Positions 36,871 to 46,986 of a stretch of 64,000 nt of DNA are shown here, one piece after another. Numbering within the stretch: the first letter of the stretch is position 1; every line of letters starts with the position of its first letter. A model generated the notes under the pieces. It saw nothing but the letters and a program-made list of their open reading frames with translations, had not been told where the DNA came from and did no database searches. Origin of the DNA: Ruminococcus sp. (lineage in GTDB: Bacteria; Bacillota; Clostridia; Oscillospirales; Ruminococcaceae); the NCBI GenBank assembly GCA_017626015.1, contig JAGAJO010000010.1, positions 43,075-107,074 on the forward strand. Reading direction: 5' to 3'. Made by a program: the position numbers and the translations under genes.

Positions 36871-37311
36871 ATGACAACTGCAACGATGTACATAATTATA
36901 TGGGCATTGGCTTTTGTTTTTTTCGTTGTTATCGAGGTGGCGAACGGTTCTGCGCTTATTTCCATCTGGTTTGCGATTGCTGCGCTCATTGCTATGTTCT
37001 GCGCTATTGCAAAGCTTTCGTTGCTGATGCAGCTGATCGTATTTGTGATAAGCTCGATAATTCTGCTTATACTTACAAAATCAATTGTAAAAAAAGTTCA
37101 GAATAAGGTCGTTCCTACAAATTTTGAGCTCGACGTCGGTAAAACTGCAATGGTTATAGAACGTATCGACAACTCAGTTAACAAGGGTAGGGTTCGCCTT
37201 GACGGTACCGATTGGGCTGCAAGATCTCAGGACGGTTCTGCTATTGAGGAAGGCGTGCCTGTTACGGTTGTCAAGGTCGACAGCGCAAAGCTTGTAGTTA
37301 CAAAAAATTAA
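36871..37311 (+). CDS. NfeD family membrane protein
   Basis: A 146-residue protein with two to three hydrophobic segments (about residues 5-70) followed by an OB-fold NfeD C-terminal domain (VGKTAMVIERIDN, then GRVRLDGTDWAARSQDG). NfeD proteins partner SPFH/flotillin proteins in membrane microdomains. The SPFH gene follows after 22 bases, and the pair is conserved in many bacteria. Confidence 0.92.
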   Translation: MTTATMYIIIWALAFVFFVVIEVANGSALISIWFAIAALIAMFCAIAKLSLLMQLIVFVISSIILLILTKSIVKKVQNKVVPTNFELDVGKTAMVIERIDNSVNKGRVRLDGTDWAARSQDGSAIEEGVPVTVVKVDSAKLVVTKN

Positions 37312-37333
37312 TTTTTTCAGGGAGGTATGTATT

Positions 37334-38296
37334 ATGGGTCTGGGTCCATATATTCTTTTGATTGTGATCATTTTTATCATTGTAGTTATTATTGCCAATA
37401 TTAAGATCGTTCCTCAGGCATACGTTTTTGTAGTTGAAAGACTTGGCGCTTTCCATGCGGCATGGGGTACCGGTCTGCATGTTAAAGTGCCATTTATTGA
37501 CAGGGTAGCAAAGCGCGTTTCAATCAAGGAACAGGTCGTTGATTTCAAGCCTCAGTCGGTTATCACCAAGGATAACGTTACAATGCAGATCGATACGGTA
37601 GTTTTCTTCCAGATCACAGATGCGATGCAGTTTACCTATGGTGTTGAAAGACCTATTTCAGCTATCGAAAATCTTACGGCTACAACGCTCCGTAACATTG
37701 TCGGTGATCTTGATCTTGAAGCGACTCTTACTTCGAGAGATATTATCAATACAAGGATAACAGCTATTCTTGATGAAGCGACAGACCGTTGGGGAATCAA
37801 GGTCCAGCGTGTTGAATTGAAAAATATCCTCCCGCCGAGAGAGATACAGGATGCCATGGAACGTCAGATGAAGGCTGACCGTGAAAGACGTGAGAAAGTC
37901 ATTCAGGCTGAGGCTGAGAAGAAATCTCAGATCCTGGTCGCAGAGGGTGAGAAGGAGTCTAAGATACTTCGTGCTCAGGCTGATAAAGAGTCTCAGATCC
38001 TTGCAGCAGAGGCCGAAAAACAGTCCATGATCCTTCGTGCAGACGCTGTTAAGGAACAGAAGATCCTTGAAGCTCAAGGTGAAGCGCAGGCTATTGATAT
38101 GGTTCAGAAGGCGGTTGCGGAGAGCATTATAAAGCTTAATGCCGCTAATCCTAACGACGCAGTTATCCAGCTGAAAAGCCTTGAAGCGTTTGGAAAGGCT
38201 GCCGACGGAAAGGCTACCAAAATTATCATTCCAAGCGAAATACAGGGACTTGCAGGTCTTGCTGCCGGTTTGAAGGAATCTGCATTTGATAAGTAA
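37334..38296 (+). CDS. SPFH/band-7 (stomatin-like) protein
   Basis: A 320-residue membrane-associated scaffold protein: N-terminal membrane segment (about residues 3-24), SPFH domain with VVERLGAFHAAWGTGLHVKVP, then a coiled-coil stretch of repeated Glu/Ala/Lys heptads (about 180-260) in which related units such as QILVAEGEKESKILRAQADK recur. Paralogue type is that of QmcA/stomatin. GGGAGG precedes the ATG. Acts with the NfeD protein before it. Confidence 0.93.
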   Translation: MGLGPYILLIVIIFIIVVIIANIKIVPQAYVFVVERLGAFHAAWGTGLHVKVPFIDRVAKRVSIKEQVVDFKPQSVITKDNVTMQIDTVVFFQITDAMQFTYGVERPISAIENLTATTLRNIVGDLDLEATLTSRDIINTRITAILDEATDRWGIKVQRVELKNILPPREIQDAMERQMKADRERREKVIQAEAEKKSQILVAEGEKESKILRAQADKESQILAAEAEKQSMILRADAVKEQKILEAQGEAQAIDMVQKAVAESIIKLNAANPNDAVIQLKSLEAFGKAADGKATKIIIPSEIQGLAGLAAGLKESAFDK

Positions 38297-38314
38297 AAAA
38301 ATTTAATTACATAA

Positions 38315-38347
38315 CAAAACGGTGCTGCAAAACAGTACCGTTTTGTG
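38315..38347 (+). terminator. terminator after the SPFH gene
   Basis: The stem 38315-38327 with 38333-38345 (one G-U pair), five-base loop, ending in TTTTGTGTGT. Confidence 0.78.
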
Positions 38348-38480
38348 TGTATAAAAATCTATATAAAATGCAATTCTATTTTGTATAGCATATTTTCAGA
38401 TCAACAGTTTGAGTTTACATTTTTTGTATATGGATTTTCTAAAAATTACTCTTATTTTGATAAAAGATGTATTAATTCCA

Positions 38481-38509
38481 TTGACTAATTAATTACTTTA
38501 TGTTATAAT
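38481..38509 (+). promoter_or_regulatory. polysaccharide locus promoter 1
   Basis: TTGACT (38481-38486), 17-base spacer, TATAAT (38504-38509) with TG extension. It lies about 227 bases before the first gene. The 439-base gap from 38297 holds a terminator, this promoter, a second promoter and no gene that I can support. Confidence 0.78.
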
Positions 38510-38623
38510 ATAAATGTTTAGGGTCTTGTCTGTAGATTTTTGCAATTCCGCCAATCTGTATTATTCTGAAGTAAACATAAGCAAATGTAAAGGAACATTG
38601 ACATTCAGGTAAAGCTTGGTTGG

Positions 38624-38652
38624 TTGAATAAATTCTTTAAACGAAGTATAAT
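38624..38652 (+). promoter_or_regulatory. polysaccharide locus promoter 2
   Basis: TTGAAT (38624-38629), 17-base spacer, TATAAT (38647-38652). In tandem with the promoter at 38481, it shortens the leader to about 77 bases. Confidence 0.65.
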
Positions 38653-38735
38653 AACTGTATGGATTTTAGGAATATTTTTAAAACGGAATTTTTTAAAGTT
38701 TCAGCAGATAAAAGTGAAATAGGGAGTGTGTAAAA

Positions 38736-39773
38736 TTGGTTGGTTTTAATATTGACCTTACCGGAAAAACAGTTTTAGTCACGGGTTCCTCCGGATTTAT
38801 CGGTTCGTATCTTTGCAGAGCTCTCCTTGATAATATAAACGGTATCAAGGTCGTGGGTCTCGATAATATGAACGATTATTACGATGTAAGCCTGAAAGAG
38901 TACAGGCTTGCAGAGTTGAGGAAATATCCGGACTATATTTTTATAAAAGGAGATATTTCGGATAAACAGCTGGTTGAATCTGTTTTTGAAAAGTACAAGC
39001 CGCAGATAGTTGTCAATCTTGCAGCTCAGGCAGGAGTGCGTTATTCCATAACCAATCCTGATGCATATATACAATCAAATCTTGTGGGATTTTTCAATAT
39101 TCTCGAGGGATGCCGTAATTATCCTGTGGAGCATCTGGTATATGCGTCAAGCTCTTCTGTTTACGGAAGTAATAAGAAAATACCTTATTCTACCGACGAT
39201 AAGGTGGATAACCCCGTTTCTCTGTATGCGGCAACGAAAAAATCCAACGAGCTTATGGCTCACGCATATTCAAAGCTTTACGGTATACCGTCAACGGGAT
39301 TGAGATTTTTCACCGTTTACGGTCCCGCAGGCCGTCCCGATATGGCTTATTTCGGATTCACCAATAAGCTGAGAGCGGGGGACGTTATACAGATCTTCAA
39401 CTACGGTAATTGCAAGAGGGATTTCACTTATATTGACGATATTATTACCGGAGTGGTAAATGTTATGAAAAAAGCTCCCGACGCCAATGCTGACGGAGTA
39501 AGATACAAGGTTTACAATATAGGAAATAATCAGCCGGAAAATCTTCTGGATTTTGTCGATATCCTTCAGCAGGAGCTTGTAAGTGCAGGTGTTCTGCCGC
39601 AGGATTATGACTTTGAGTCTCATAAGGAGCTTGTGCCTATGCAGCCCGGAGATGTGGAAATGACATATGCTGATGTTGACGAGCTTGTCAGAGATTTTGA
39701 CTTCAAGCCCTGCACACCGCTGAGAGACGGGCTGAGAGCCTTTGCTCAGTGGTACAAGAAATTTTATATGTAA
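38736..39773 (+). CDS. UDP-glucuronate 4-epimerase-like NAD-dependent epimerase
   Basis: Extended short-chain dehydrogenase (345 residues) that should convert UDP-glucuronate to UDP-galacturonate. NAD motif [11 protein letters not shown], catalytic SSSVYG and YAATKK, and the family-specific [16 protein letters not shown] near residue 45 are present. The TTG start has AGGGAGTG upstream. It is the first gene of the surface polysaccharide locus and lies 19 bases before the dehydrogenase that would make its substrate. Confidence 0.9.
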   Translation: MVGFNIDLTGKTVLVTGSSGFIGSYLCRALLDNINGIKVVGLDNMNDYYDVSLKEYRLAELRKYPDYIFIKGDISDKQLVESVFEKYKPQIVVNLAAQAGVRYSITNPDAYIQSNLVGFFNILEGCRNYPVEHLVYASSSSVYGSNKKIPYSTDDKVDNPVSLYAATKKSNELMAHAYSKLYGIPSTGLRFFTVYGPAGRPDMAYFGFTNKLRAGDVIQIFNYGNCKRDFTYIDDIITGVVNVMKKAPDANADGVRYKVYNIGNNQPENLLDFVDILQQELVSAGVLPQDYDFESHKELVPMQPGDVEMTYADVDELVRDFDFKPCTPLRDGLRAFAQWYKKFYM

Positions 39774-39792
39774 TTTTTCGGAGGAAGAGTAT

Positions 39793-41028
39793 ATGAACAA
39801 AAAGGATTTGGTTATTGCCGTCGCCGGTACCGGTTATGTGGGATTGTCAATAGCGACCCTGCTCTCTCAGCATCATAAGGTCTATGCTGTGGATATCGTT
39901 CCGGAAAAGGTCGATCTTATAAATAAACGCAAATCGCCTATCGCAGACAAGGAGATAGAGGAGTATCTTGCCAATAAGGAGCTGGATCTTACAGCCACCT
40001 TGGATGGAGAGACGGCTTACAGTAAGGCGGATTATGTCGTAATAGCCGCTCCTACCAATTACGATGCTAAGAAAAATTTCTTTGATACATCAGCTGTCGA
40101 GGCTGTAATAGAGCTTGTAATGAAGTGTAATCCTAACGCTGTCATGGTTATCAAATCTACAGTTCCGGTAGGCTACACACGTTCTATAAGAGAAAAGACC
40201 GGCAGCAGAAACATTATTTTCAGTCCTGAATTTCTCAGGGAAAGCAAAGCTCTTTATGATAACCTGTATCCGAGCCGTATAATTGTTGGAACGGATAACA
40301 ATGACGAAAAGCTTACCGATGCGGCTCATGTTTTTGCAGAGCTTTTGCAGGAGGGCGCCATAAAAGAAAATATAGATACTCTTTTTATGGGCTTTACCGA
40401 GGCGGAGGCTGTCAAGCTTTTTGCCAATACATATCTTGCGTTGAGGGTAAGCTATTTTAACGAGCTTGATACCTATGCTGAGATGAAAGGTCTTGACACA
40501 AAGCAGATAATCGATGGAGTTTGTCTGGATCCGAGAATAGGCTCTCACTATAATAACCCGTCATTCGGCTACGGCGGATACTGTCTGCCTAAGGATACAA
40601 AACAGCTTCTTGCCAATTACAAGGATGTCCCCGAAAAGCTTATCAAGGCAATTGTTGATTCCAACGCAACCAGAAAGGATTATATTTCGGACAGGGTGCT
40701 GGAGCTTGCCTGTGGAGAAAACTGGGACGCCTCTGCTGTGAAAAACGGGATCGTAGGAGTTTACAGACTCACAATGAAATCAAATTCCGATAACTTCCGT
40801 CAAAGCAGTATTCAGGGCGTTATGAAGAGGATAAAGGCTGAGGGAGTTACTGTTGTGATATATGAGCCTACTCTCGAGGACGGAGAGACCTTCTACGGCA
40901 GCGTTGTTGTCAATGATCTTGAGAAGTTCAAGAAAATGTGCAATGCTGTTATTGCCAACAGGTACGATCCGTGTCTGGACGACATAAAGGATAAGGTTTA
41001 TACAAGAGATATTTTCTGCAGAGACTGA
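39793..41028 (+). CDS. UDP-glucose 6-dehydrogenase family protein
   Basis: Oxidises UDP-glucose to UDP-glucuronate with two NAD+. The N-terminal NAD motif is [14 protein letters not shown] and the catalytic Cys is in [15 protein letters not shown]. 411 residues. ATG 39793 is preceded by GGAGGAAGA; the frame upstream to 39742 overlaps the epimerase and is not used. The short member of the family could also act on a related UDP-sugar. Confidence 0.9.
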   Translation: MNKKDLVIAVAGTGYVGLSIATLLSQHHKVYAVDIVPEKVDLINKRKSPIADKEIEEYLANKELDLTATLDGETAYSKADYVVIAAPTNYDAKKNFFDTSAVEAVIELVMKCNPNAVMVIKSTVPVGYTRSIREKTGSRNIIFSPEFLRESKALYDNLYPSRIIVGTDNNDEKLTDAAHVFAELLQEGAIKENIDTLFMGFTEAEAVKLFANTYLALRVSYFNELDTYAEMKGLDTKQIIDGVCLDPRIGSHYNNPSFGYGGYCLPKDTKQLLANYKDVPEKLIKAIVDSNATRKDYISDRVLELACGENWDASAVKNGIVGVYRLTMKSNSDNFRQSSIQGVMKRIKAEGVTVVIYEPTLEDGETFYGSVVVNDLEKFKKMCNAVIANRYDPCLDDIKDKVYTRDIFCRD

Positions 41029-41060
41029 CGCTGTAATAAAATGAAAGGTAGTAATAACTG

Positions 41061-42317
41061 ATGAATAAACGAAAGATCTGGCTTGTAAGAACAGGCGAGA
41101 TTCTTCCGATTGACGAAGAATCTCCAAGATTGTTCAGAATGGGTCTTATAGGTCAAATTTGCGCTTCAAATCCTGATAACGAAGTAGTTTGGTGGTGTTC
41201 TACGCTCAACCATTTCAAAAAGGAATTCAGACGTGAAAGGGACTGCAAGAAAAAAATCGCTCCCAATTACGATCTGTTTATGATACACGGACCCGGATAC
41301 AGCAAGAATATGTCTGTTCGCAGACTCTATCACCAGTTTTACGAAGGAAAACATTTTATGGCTCTTGCTGAAAGGGAAGAACAGCCCGATGTAATTCTCT
41401 GTTCGATGCCTACTCCGGAGCTTGCTTATTATGTATCAAAATATGCTAAAAAACACAATATTCCCGTTTTTGCCGATATAAGAGATACTTTCCCGGATAT
41501 GTATGTCGATTTTTGCAGCGACAGACTTCGTCCGTTTATGAAGGTGGGAATTATTCCATATAAAATAATGCTTTCAAAAGCATTGAAACGCTGCACGGGA
41601 ATAATTGCAACCTCTGAAAAATTTCTCGATTGGGGACTTAATTATGCAAAGCGGGGGATAAAGGATACAGACCGTGCCTACTATGTTTCATATCCTGACA
41701 ATAATGTGGAGCTTACCGATGCAGACCGTAAATTCTGGTACGATATGGGTATAGAAAAAGACGATTTTGTCTGCTGCTTTTTTGGACAGTTCGGCTTTAC
41801 CGTGGATCTTGAAACGGTCATGAAAGCGGCTGTTATTACAGCTAAGAAAAATCCCAAGGTCAAGTATGTTATATGCGGCGTGGGAGAAAAGCTTTCTGAA
41901 TACAAGGAGATCGTAAAGGGCTGTGATAATGTTATTTTCCCAGGTTGGGTAGACAGAGTTCAGATATGCTCCTTGGGGGAGATTTCCAGCGCAGGACTTC
42001 TTTCATACCGCCCCGGAAAAAATTATGAAAATTCGATGCCAAATAAATTTTGTGAGTATCTTGCTCTTAAGCTTGCTTTGCTTATCCAGCCGGAGGGTAT
42101 GATGCTTGATTTTGCAGAAAAATATCAGTGCGGAGTGCATTATTCCAACGAAGAGCAGCTTGCTGAACAGATCCTTATGCTGGCTGACAACAGAGAAAAA
42201 ACAGCTTCTATGAAAGAAAACGCAAGAAATCTGTATGAGGAAAAATTCTGCGCTGAAAAAGTTTATGCGGATATGGTAAAATTCCTTGAAGATAATTCTT
42301 TAAAAAATAATATATAA
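41061..42317 (+). CDS. glycosyltransferase, GT4-like
   Basis: A 418-residue GT-B type transferase. The N half has a donor/acceptor region with FADIRDTFPDMYVDF. The C half shows the Rossmann-like core FFGQFGFTVDLETVMKAA, VICGVGEK and ISSAGLLSYRPGKNYENSMPNKFCEYLA, where Glu and the P-NK-FEY-like pattern bind the nucleotide sugar. Sugar and linkage are unknown. Within the polysaccharide operon, 32 bases after the dehydrogenase. Confidence 0.85.
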   Translation: MNKRKIWLVRTGEILPIDEESPRLFRMGLIGQICASNPDNEVVWWCSTLNHFKKEFRRERDCKKKIAPNYDLFMIHGPGYSKNMSVRRLYHQFYEGKHFMALAEREEQPDVILCSMPTPELAYYVSKYAKKHNIPVFADIRDTFPDMYVDFCSDRLRPFMKVGIIPYKIMLSKALKRCTGIIATSEKFLDWGLNYAKRGIKDTDRAYYVSYPDNNVELTDADRKFWYDMGIEKDDFVCCFFGQFGFTVDLETVMKAAVITAKKNPKVKYVICGVGEKLSEYKEIVKGCDNVIFPGWVDRVQICSLGEISSAGLLSYRPGKNYENSMPNKFCEYLALKLALLIQPEGMMLDFAEKYQCGVHYSNEEQLAEQILMLADNREKTASMKENARNLYEEKFCAEKVYADMVKFLEDNSLKNNI

Positions 42318-42331
42318 GGAGCTATTGCTTG

Positions 42332-43435
42332 ATGAAGGTAAAATATGTGGTTGTCGGCGCAGGTCTTGCCGGACTTACCATGGCGGAAAGAATTGCAAAC
42401 GAATTAAACGAAAAGGTTCTTATAATTGAAAAAAGACCTCATATTGCGGGCAACGTTTACGACAGCTATAATGATGACGGAATTCTTATACACAATTACG
42501 GTCCGCACACATTCCATACGAATGATAAAGAGGTTTTTGAATATGTTCTGAAGTTTACCGAGTGGAACGATTATCAGCATCGTGTGCTTTCCTATGTAAA
42601 CGGTAATTTTGTTCCGATGCCGATCTCGCTGGAAACTATAAATCAGCTTTACAACCTTAATCTTTCTGAGGACGAAATGGACGAGTTCATCGCCGGAAGG
42701 AGAGAGCAGATCGATGAAATAAAAACCAGCGAGGACGTTGTATTAAGTCAGGGCGGAAGGGATATATACGAGAAATTTTTCAAGTATTTTACCATAAAGC
42801 AGTGGGGGGTTTCTCCTGCCGAGCTTGACAAGACGGTTATTTCGAGAATACCTTTCAGAAAGAACCGTGATACCAGGTATTTTACGGATAAATATCAGGG
42901 AAATCCTAAGCATGGTTATACCAAAATGTGTGAAAAGATGCTTGAAAGCAAAAATATAATGATCATGCTCAATACCGATTATAAGGATGTTATAGACGAT
43001 ATCGAGTATGAAAAGCTTATATACACAGGTCCGATAGACTATTTCTATGATTATGAATTCGGAAAGCTCCTTTACAGAAGTATCCGATTCCAGTTTGAAA
43101 CGTATGATAAGGAGTCCTATCAGCCTACTGCGTCATCAAGGTATCCTATGGATTACGATTATACCAGAATTACCGAGTTCAAGAAGATGACCGGTCAGAA
43201 GCATGAAAAAACAACTATTCTTAAAGAATTTCCTTGCTTCGGGGGAGAGCCATACTATCCTTATCCTACTGAAGAATGGAAGGTTCTGGCGTCTAAGTAC
43301 AGAGAGAAAGCAGCCAAAGAAAAGAATGTTATTTTTCTTGGCAGACTTGCTGAGTATAAATATTACGATATGGATGATGTTATCAGGAGAGCGCTTGACT
43401 GCTTTGAGGAGTTCAGGAGGGAAGTAAATGCCTAA
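42332..43435 (+). CDS. glf: UDP-galactopyranose mutase
   Basis: Flavoenzyme that makes UDP-galactofuranose. FAD motif VVGAGLAGLTMAERIA; then RPHIAGNVYD, NYGPHTFHTND and KQWGVSPAELDKTVISRIPFR, all Glf hallmarks. 367 residues. ATG 42332 is the start (TTG 42329 directly before it is less likely). It overlaps the next glycosyltransferase by 8 bases. The polymer should therefore contain galactofuranose. Confidence 0.95.
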   Translation: MKVKYVVVGAGLAGLTMAERIANELNEKVLIIEKRPHIAGNVYDSYNDDGILIHNYGPHTFHTNDKEVFEYVLKFTEWNDYQHRVLSYVNGNFVPMPISLETINQLYNLNLSEDEMDEFIAGRREQIDEIKTSEDVVLSQGGRDIYEKFFKYFTIKQWGVSPAELDKTVISRIPFRKNRDTRYFTDKYQGNPKHGYTKMCEKMLESKNIMIMLNTDYKDVIDDIEYEKLIYTGPIDYFYDYEFGKLLYRSIRFQFETYDKESYQPTASSRYPMDYDYTRITEFKKMTGQKHEKTTILKEFPCFGGEPYYPYPTEEWKVLASKYREKAAKEKNVIFLGRLAEYKYYDMDDVIRRALDCFEEFRREVNA

Positions 43436-44492
43436 GCACAAGATCGGACTTGTGGGTTACCTTGGATATTCTGTGGATAATCCTATAATCGGCGGTCAGA
43501 TGAGTAAAACAAGGGGCATATACGACCAGTTAAAAAAGCAGTTCGGGGATAATTCCGTACTTGCAGTAGATACATCTAATTGGAAAAAAGAAAAGCTTAA
43601 GCTTGTGATTTCCTGTTTCAAGATCGCATTCAGCTGTAGAACCGTTATAATTATGCCAAACAAAAACGGAATTAAGTTCATACTTCCTTTTTTCAGTATG
43701 TTTAAGGGGATCATGAACTATAAACTGGCATATCCGGTCGTTGGCGGCTGGCTTACGGAGCTTTTGAAAAAGCACGGATATCTTGCAAAAAGCATAAAAA
43801 ATGTAGACTTTATTCTTCCGGAGACCAAAGCTCTGAAAAATGAGCTTAAGGAGTTTAACCGCAGGAGAATAGAGGTTATGCCAATATTCTCCACACGCAC
43901 TCCGATAAAAGTATCCGATTTAGCAGATATTAATACAGAACCTTTTACGTTCTGCACTTTTTCCCGTGTCACACCGGAAAAAGGTATAGATGAGGCTGCA
44001 AAGGCTGTTGAAGCTGTTAATAAAAAGGCTGGAAGATGCGTGTGTAGGCTTGACGTCTGGGGTCCTGTAGATAAGGATCATGAGGCGCATTATAAAAAGT
44101 TTTTTTCAAAATATTCGGAGTTTGTCACATATAAGGGAGTTTTGGACGGTAACGACAGTCTTAAAACGCTTTCCGGATATTATATGCTGCTGTTTCCCAC
44201 GTTTTATCCCGGTGAGGGATTTCCAACTACAGTATGCGAAAGCTTTATGTCTGGACTTCCTGTGATCGCTTCGGACTGGCGTTTTAACGGTGAGCTTGTA
44301 AACAATGGGGAGACAGGATATCTTGTTCCCGTACACAACGTCGAAGCGCTCAGAGATGCTATAACCAAAGCGGTTTCTGACAGTAAGTCTGTAGCTGAGA
44401 TGCGTATTAAGTGTCTGAAGAAAAGTGAGGATTATCAGCCGGAGAGAGTTATGAAAAGCCTTTCAGGCTGGATAAGAAAATATAACGTTTAA
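43428..44492 (+). CDS. glycosyltransferase, GT4 family
   Basis: A 354-residue GT4 retaining transferase. CTFSRVTPEKGIDEAAKAVE marks the start of the C-terminal donor domain, and the GEGFPTTVCESFMSGLPVIASDW segment carries the E-x7-E type donor site. Starts inside the last codons of glf, suggesting translational coupling and perhaps use of the galactofuranose donor; that is an inference. Confidence 0.88.
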   Translation: MPKHKIGLVGYLGYSVDNPIIGGQMSKTRGIYDQLKKQFGDNSVLAVDTSNWKKEKLKLVISCFKIAFSCRTVIIMPNKNGIKFILPFFSMFKGIMNYKLAYPVVGGWLTELLKKHGYLAKSIKNVDFILPETKALKNELKEFNRRRIEVMPIFSTRTPIKVSDLADINTEPFTFCTFSRVTPEKGIDEAAKAVEAVNKKAGRCVCRLDVWGPVDKDHEAHYKKFFSKYSEFVTYKGVLDGNDSLKTLSGYYMLLFPTFYPGEGFPTTVCESFMSGLPVIASDWRFNGELVNNGETGYLVPVHNVEALRDAITKAVSDSKSVAEMRIKCLKKSEDYQPERVMKSLSGWIRKYNV

Positions 44493-44511
44493 CGTTTTTG
44501 GGGGAATATCA

Positions 44512-45660
44512 ATGTCCAATCCTTTAAAATATATACCGCCTCGCCTTCGTGAGGAACTGCTTCTTGCAAGAGGACTTGTTAAGAATTTGGGTTCGGATAC
44601 CGCAAAACGTTTAAAAAAATCGGCGGCGAAGGACGATCCGACATTTTACGCTGCACCCAGGGATATCAAGCTTTGGTCTGATGCCTTTAAAAAGCTGTCA
44701 CTAGCGACAGATAAAAGAGGCTTTGAGCTTGCTGAGGAATTTTATTCTCAGCCGCTTGAAATTATATCTGAAAATTATTTCCCCCGAAAGCAGGAGCTTG
44801 TGCTTATTTGTCCCGCAAAGGATGAACTGGAGAATCTTAAGCGTATTTACAGTCATTACAAAAGGCTTGGCGTCAAGGCTTTTGCTTTTATTGATAACGG
44901 TTCCAGCGATGGAACAGCGGAGTATTTTTCTGATTTTAGAGATGTTAACGTATATCTGGCAACAGAAAAATATACCAGTCTGAGAAGACAGGCATGGATC
45001 AACAGAGTTATGGCAAGGTACGGCTTCGGTAAGTGGTATCTTGTGGTGGATTCAGACGAATATCTGGATTATAACGGTTCTGAAAACAGATCGATTTATG
45101 ATATAGCAAATTATTGTGACAAAAAGGGTATAAAGCGGGTCAAGGCGCTTATGCTCGATATGTATCCTGAAAAAATAAACTTTGACGGCAGAGAGGTTGA
45201 TTTTCTTAAGGAATACTGCTATTTTGATAAAAGCGGATATACTCAGATATCCGGCAGGGACGAGCTGTTGATAAAAGGCTTTCAGGGAGGAGTCAGAGCA
45301 AGAATTTTTGCCGAAAATGAAAATGACAAAAAACCCTGGCTTACTAAATATCCTCTTATTTATCTTCAGCCCGGAGATATACAGTTTCAGTCGCATATGT
45401 CTTATCCTTTTTACAAGAATTTCAACTCTGATACGTTTATGGTCCTGCGGCACTATAAGTTCCTTCCGTCAGATTACGAAAAATATAAGCTCAGAGCGGC
45501 GGACGGTAATTTCTCCGCCGGCAGCCGTGAGTATCAGCAATACGTGCAGATGATGAAAAAGGGAAGTATATCCTTTTACGATAACAAAGTTTCGGCTAAG
45601 CTTGAGGACAGCAGCTCTGTATATCAGATCGATATTATGTCTGAGTTCAACTGGGAGTAA
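44512..45660 (+). CDS. glycosyltransferase, GT2/GT92-like
   Basis: A 382-residue GT-A transferase. LVLICPAKDELENLKRIYSHY and FIDNGSSDGTAEY are followed by WYLVVDSDEYL, which is the DxD metal site, and a C-terminal region with QFQSHMSYPFYKNFN and LRHYKFL. The pattern fits the Glyco_tranf_2_4/GT92 branch. An N-terminal extension of about 90 residues precedes the catalytic domain. Substrate unknown. Confidence 0.82.
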   Translation: MSNPLKYIPPRLREELLLARGLVKNLGSDTAKRLKKSAAKDDPTFYAAPRDIKLWSDAFKKLSLATDKRGFELAEEFYSQPLEIISENYFPRKQELVLICPAKDELENLKRIYSHYKRLGVKAFAFIDNGSSDGTAEYFSDFRDVNVYLATEKYTSLRRQAWINRVMARYGFGKWYLVVDSDEYLDYNGSENRSIYDIANYCDKKGIKRVKALMLDMYPEKINFDGREVDFLKEYCYFDKSGYTQISGRDELLIKGFQGGVRARIFAENENDKKPWLTKYPLIYLQPGDIQFQSHMSYPFYKNFNSDTFMVLRHYKFLPSDYEKYKLRAADGNFSAGSREYQQYVQMMKKGSISFYDNKVSAKLEDSSSVYQIDIMSEFNWE

Positions 45661-45693
45661 TTAGAAAGGTAATGCTTTTGCATTAGATGTATT

Positions 45694-46974
45694 ATGATCA
45701 ATTCAAATGTAAAAAATGGGAAAAGTATAATTGGAGATCTTTTACTTTTTATACTGGCTTTTGCAATTCCTGCTGAGCCGTTTGTACCTGATATTGTAAA
45801 ATATGTCTGCATAGGATTTTTATTTGCTTTGGTCATTGTGAAGTACGGTAAAATTTATCTTTCTTCATTTATGATGTGGGTCGTCGTATTTTTGCTGTAT
45901 ATGTGTATTTCATTGTGTTATACGCCGACCGGATCGCAGGGCTTAAGCACAATTATGATGATGTTCGGTTCTGTTTTGCATTCTTTTTCAATAATAATGT
46001 ACCTTCATTTCAGATATGATGATTTTGAGGAAGGTTTTATTAAGGTTATGAACGGATTCACGGCAGGAACAGTTGCTATAGTGCTTTTTACAATTTTTGT
46101 TGAACGTGCTAATCTTCTTTCCGGATACTGGCGTCTTGGTAAGGTAGTATTTGAAAATTACGGTACATTTATGATCCTGTCGTACAGTATAATTATTTGT
46201 TTGATGTGGTCGCTTTATGCGCTTTTTGAAAAGCATTTTAAAGCTTATATTCCCATAATGATCCTGATGATTTTAGCTGCTGCGCTTTCCGGAACCAAAA
46301 AGACTGTGGTTGCTATAATTATGGCTATGCCCATTTATTTCTTCTTTAAATACAGAAAAAAAGCATTTAAGTTGGTGCTTATTATGCTGCTGGTTTTATT
46401 GGCTATTTATTTAATGTATATTATTGTTATGAATGTTGACATTCTGTACCGGACGATCGGTAACAGAATTGAAATATACATTCGCACGATAATGGGAGAG
46501 ACCGGAGGTTCAGCGTCAATTGTAGAGCGTAGGGATATGAGAAACTGCGCAATTAAATGGTTTACCGAAAATCCTGTATTCGGAAAAGGCGTTTCAGCTT
46601 TCAGAGCGTTATATTCCATGAAAACAGGTAAGTATCTGTATTCTCACTGCAATTACACCGAGATACTTTGCAATCACGGAATGGTTGGTTTTATCCTTTA
46701 TTATGGATTTTTACTTTTCCTGCTGTTTAAATCAATTTTTGAGTATATAAAAACCAACTCAACCATTCATCTTTTTTCTATAGTCTTTCTTTTCGTCGTC
46801 ATGATCCTTGATTACGGTCAGGTTTCGTATTACCGTGTTCACTATTTGCTCATTTATCAGCTTATTGCTGCTACCGTTTCACGGACGGAAAAAAACACTG
46901 AGGTTTCAGTTGTAAAATCCGAAGTAAATGTAACGAATGTTCTTGGGGATAATGGCGCTCAACAATTAACATAG
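45694..46974 (+). CDS. O-antigen/polysaccharide polymerase (Wzy-like)
   Basis: A 426-residue polytopic membrane protein with ten to twelve hydrophobic segments and one larger outer loop (about residues 250-310) with RIEIYIRTIMGETGGSASIVERR. This is the O-antigen ligase/polymerase architecture. In a Wzx/Wzy locus it should polymerise repeat units outside the membrane. GT-A/GT-B genes precede it, and the flippase is two genes on. Confidence 0.82.
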   Translation: MINSNVKNGKSIIGDLLLFILAFAIPAEPFVPDIVKYVCIGFLFALVIVKYGKIYLSSFMMWVVVFLLYMCISLCYTPTGSQGLSTIMMMFGSVLHSFSIIMYLHFRYDDFEEGFIKVMNGFTAGTVAIVLFTIFVERANLLSGYWRLGKVVFENYGTFMILSYSIIICLMWSLYALFEKHFKAYIPIMILMILAAALSGTKKTVVAIIMAMPIYFFFKYRKKAFKLVLIMLLVLLAIYLMYIIVMNVDILYRTIGNRIEIYIRTIMGETGGSASIVERRDMRNCAIKWFTENPVFGKGVSAFRALYSMKTGKYLYSHCNYTEILCNHGMVGFILYYGFLLFLLFKSIFEYIKTNSTIHLFSIVFLFVVMILDYGQVSYYRVHYLLIYQLIAATVSRTEKNTEVSVVKSEVNVTNVLGDNGAQQLT

Positions 46975-46986
46975 CGGTGGTAGTAA

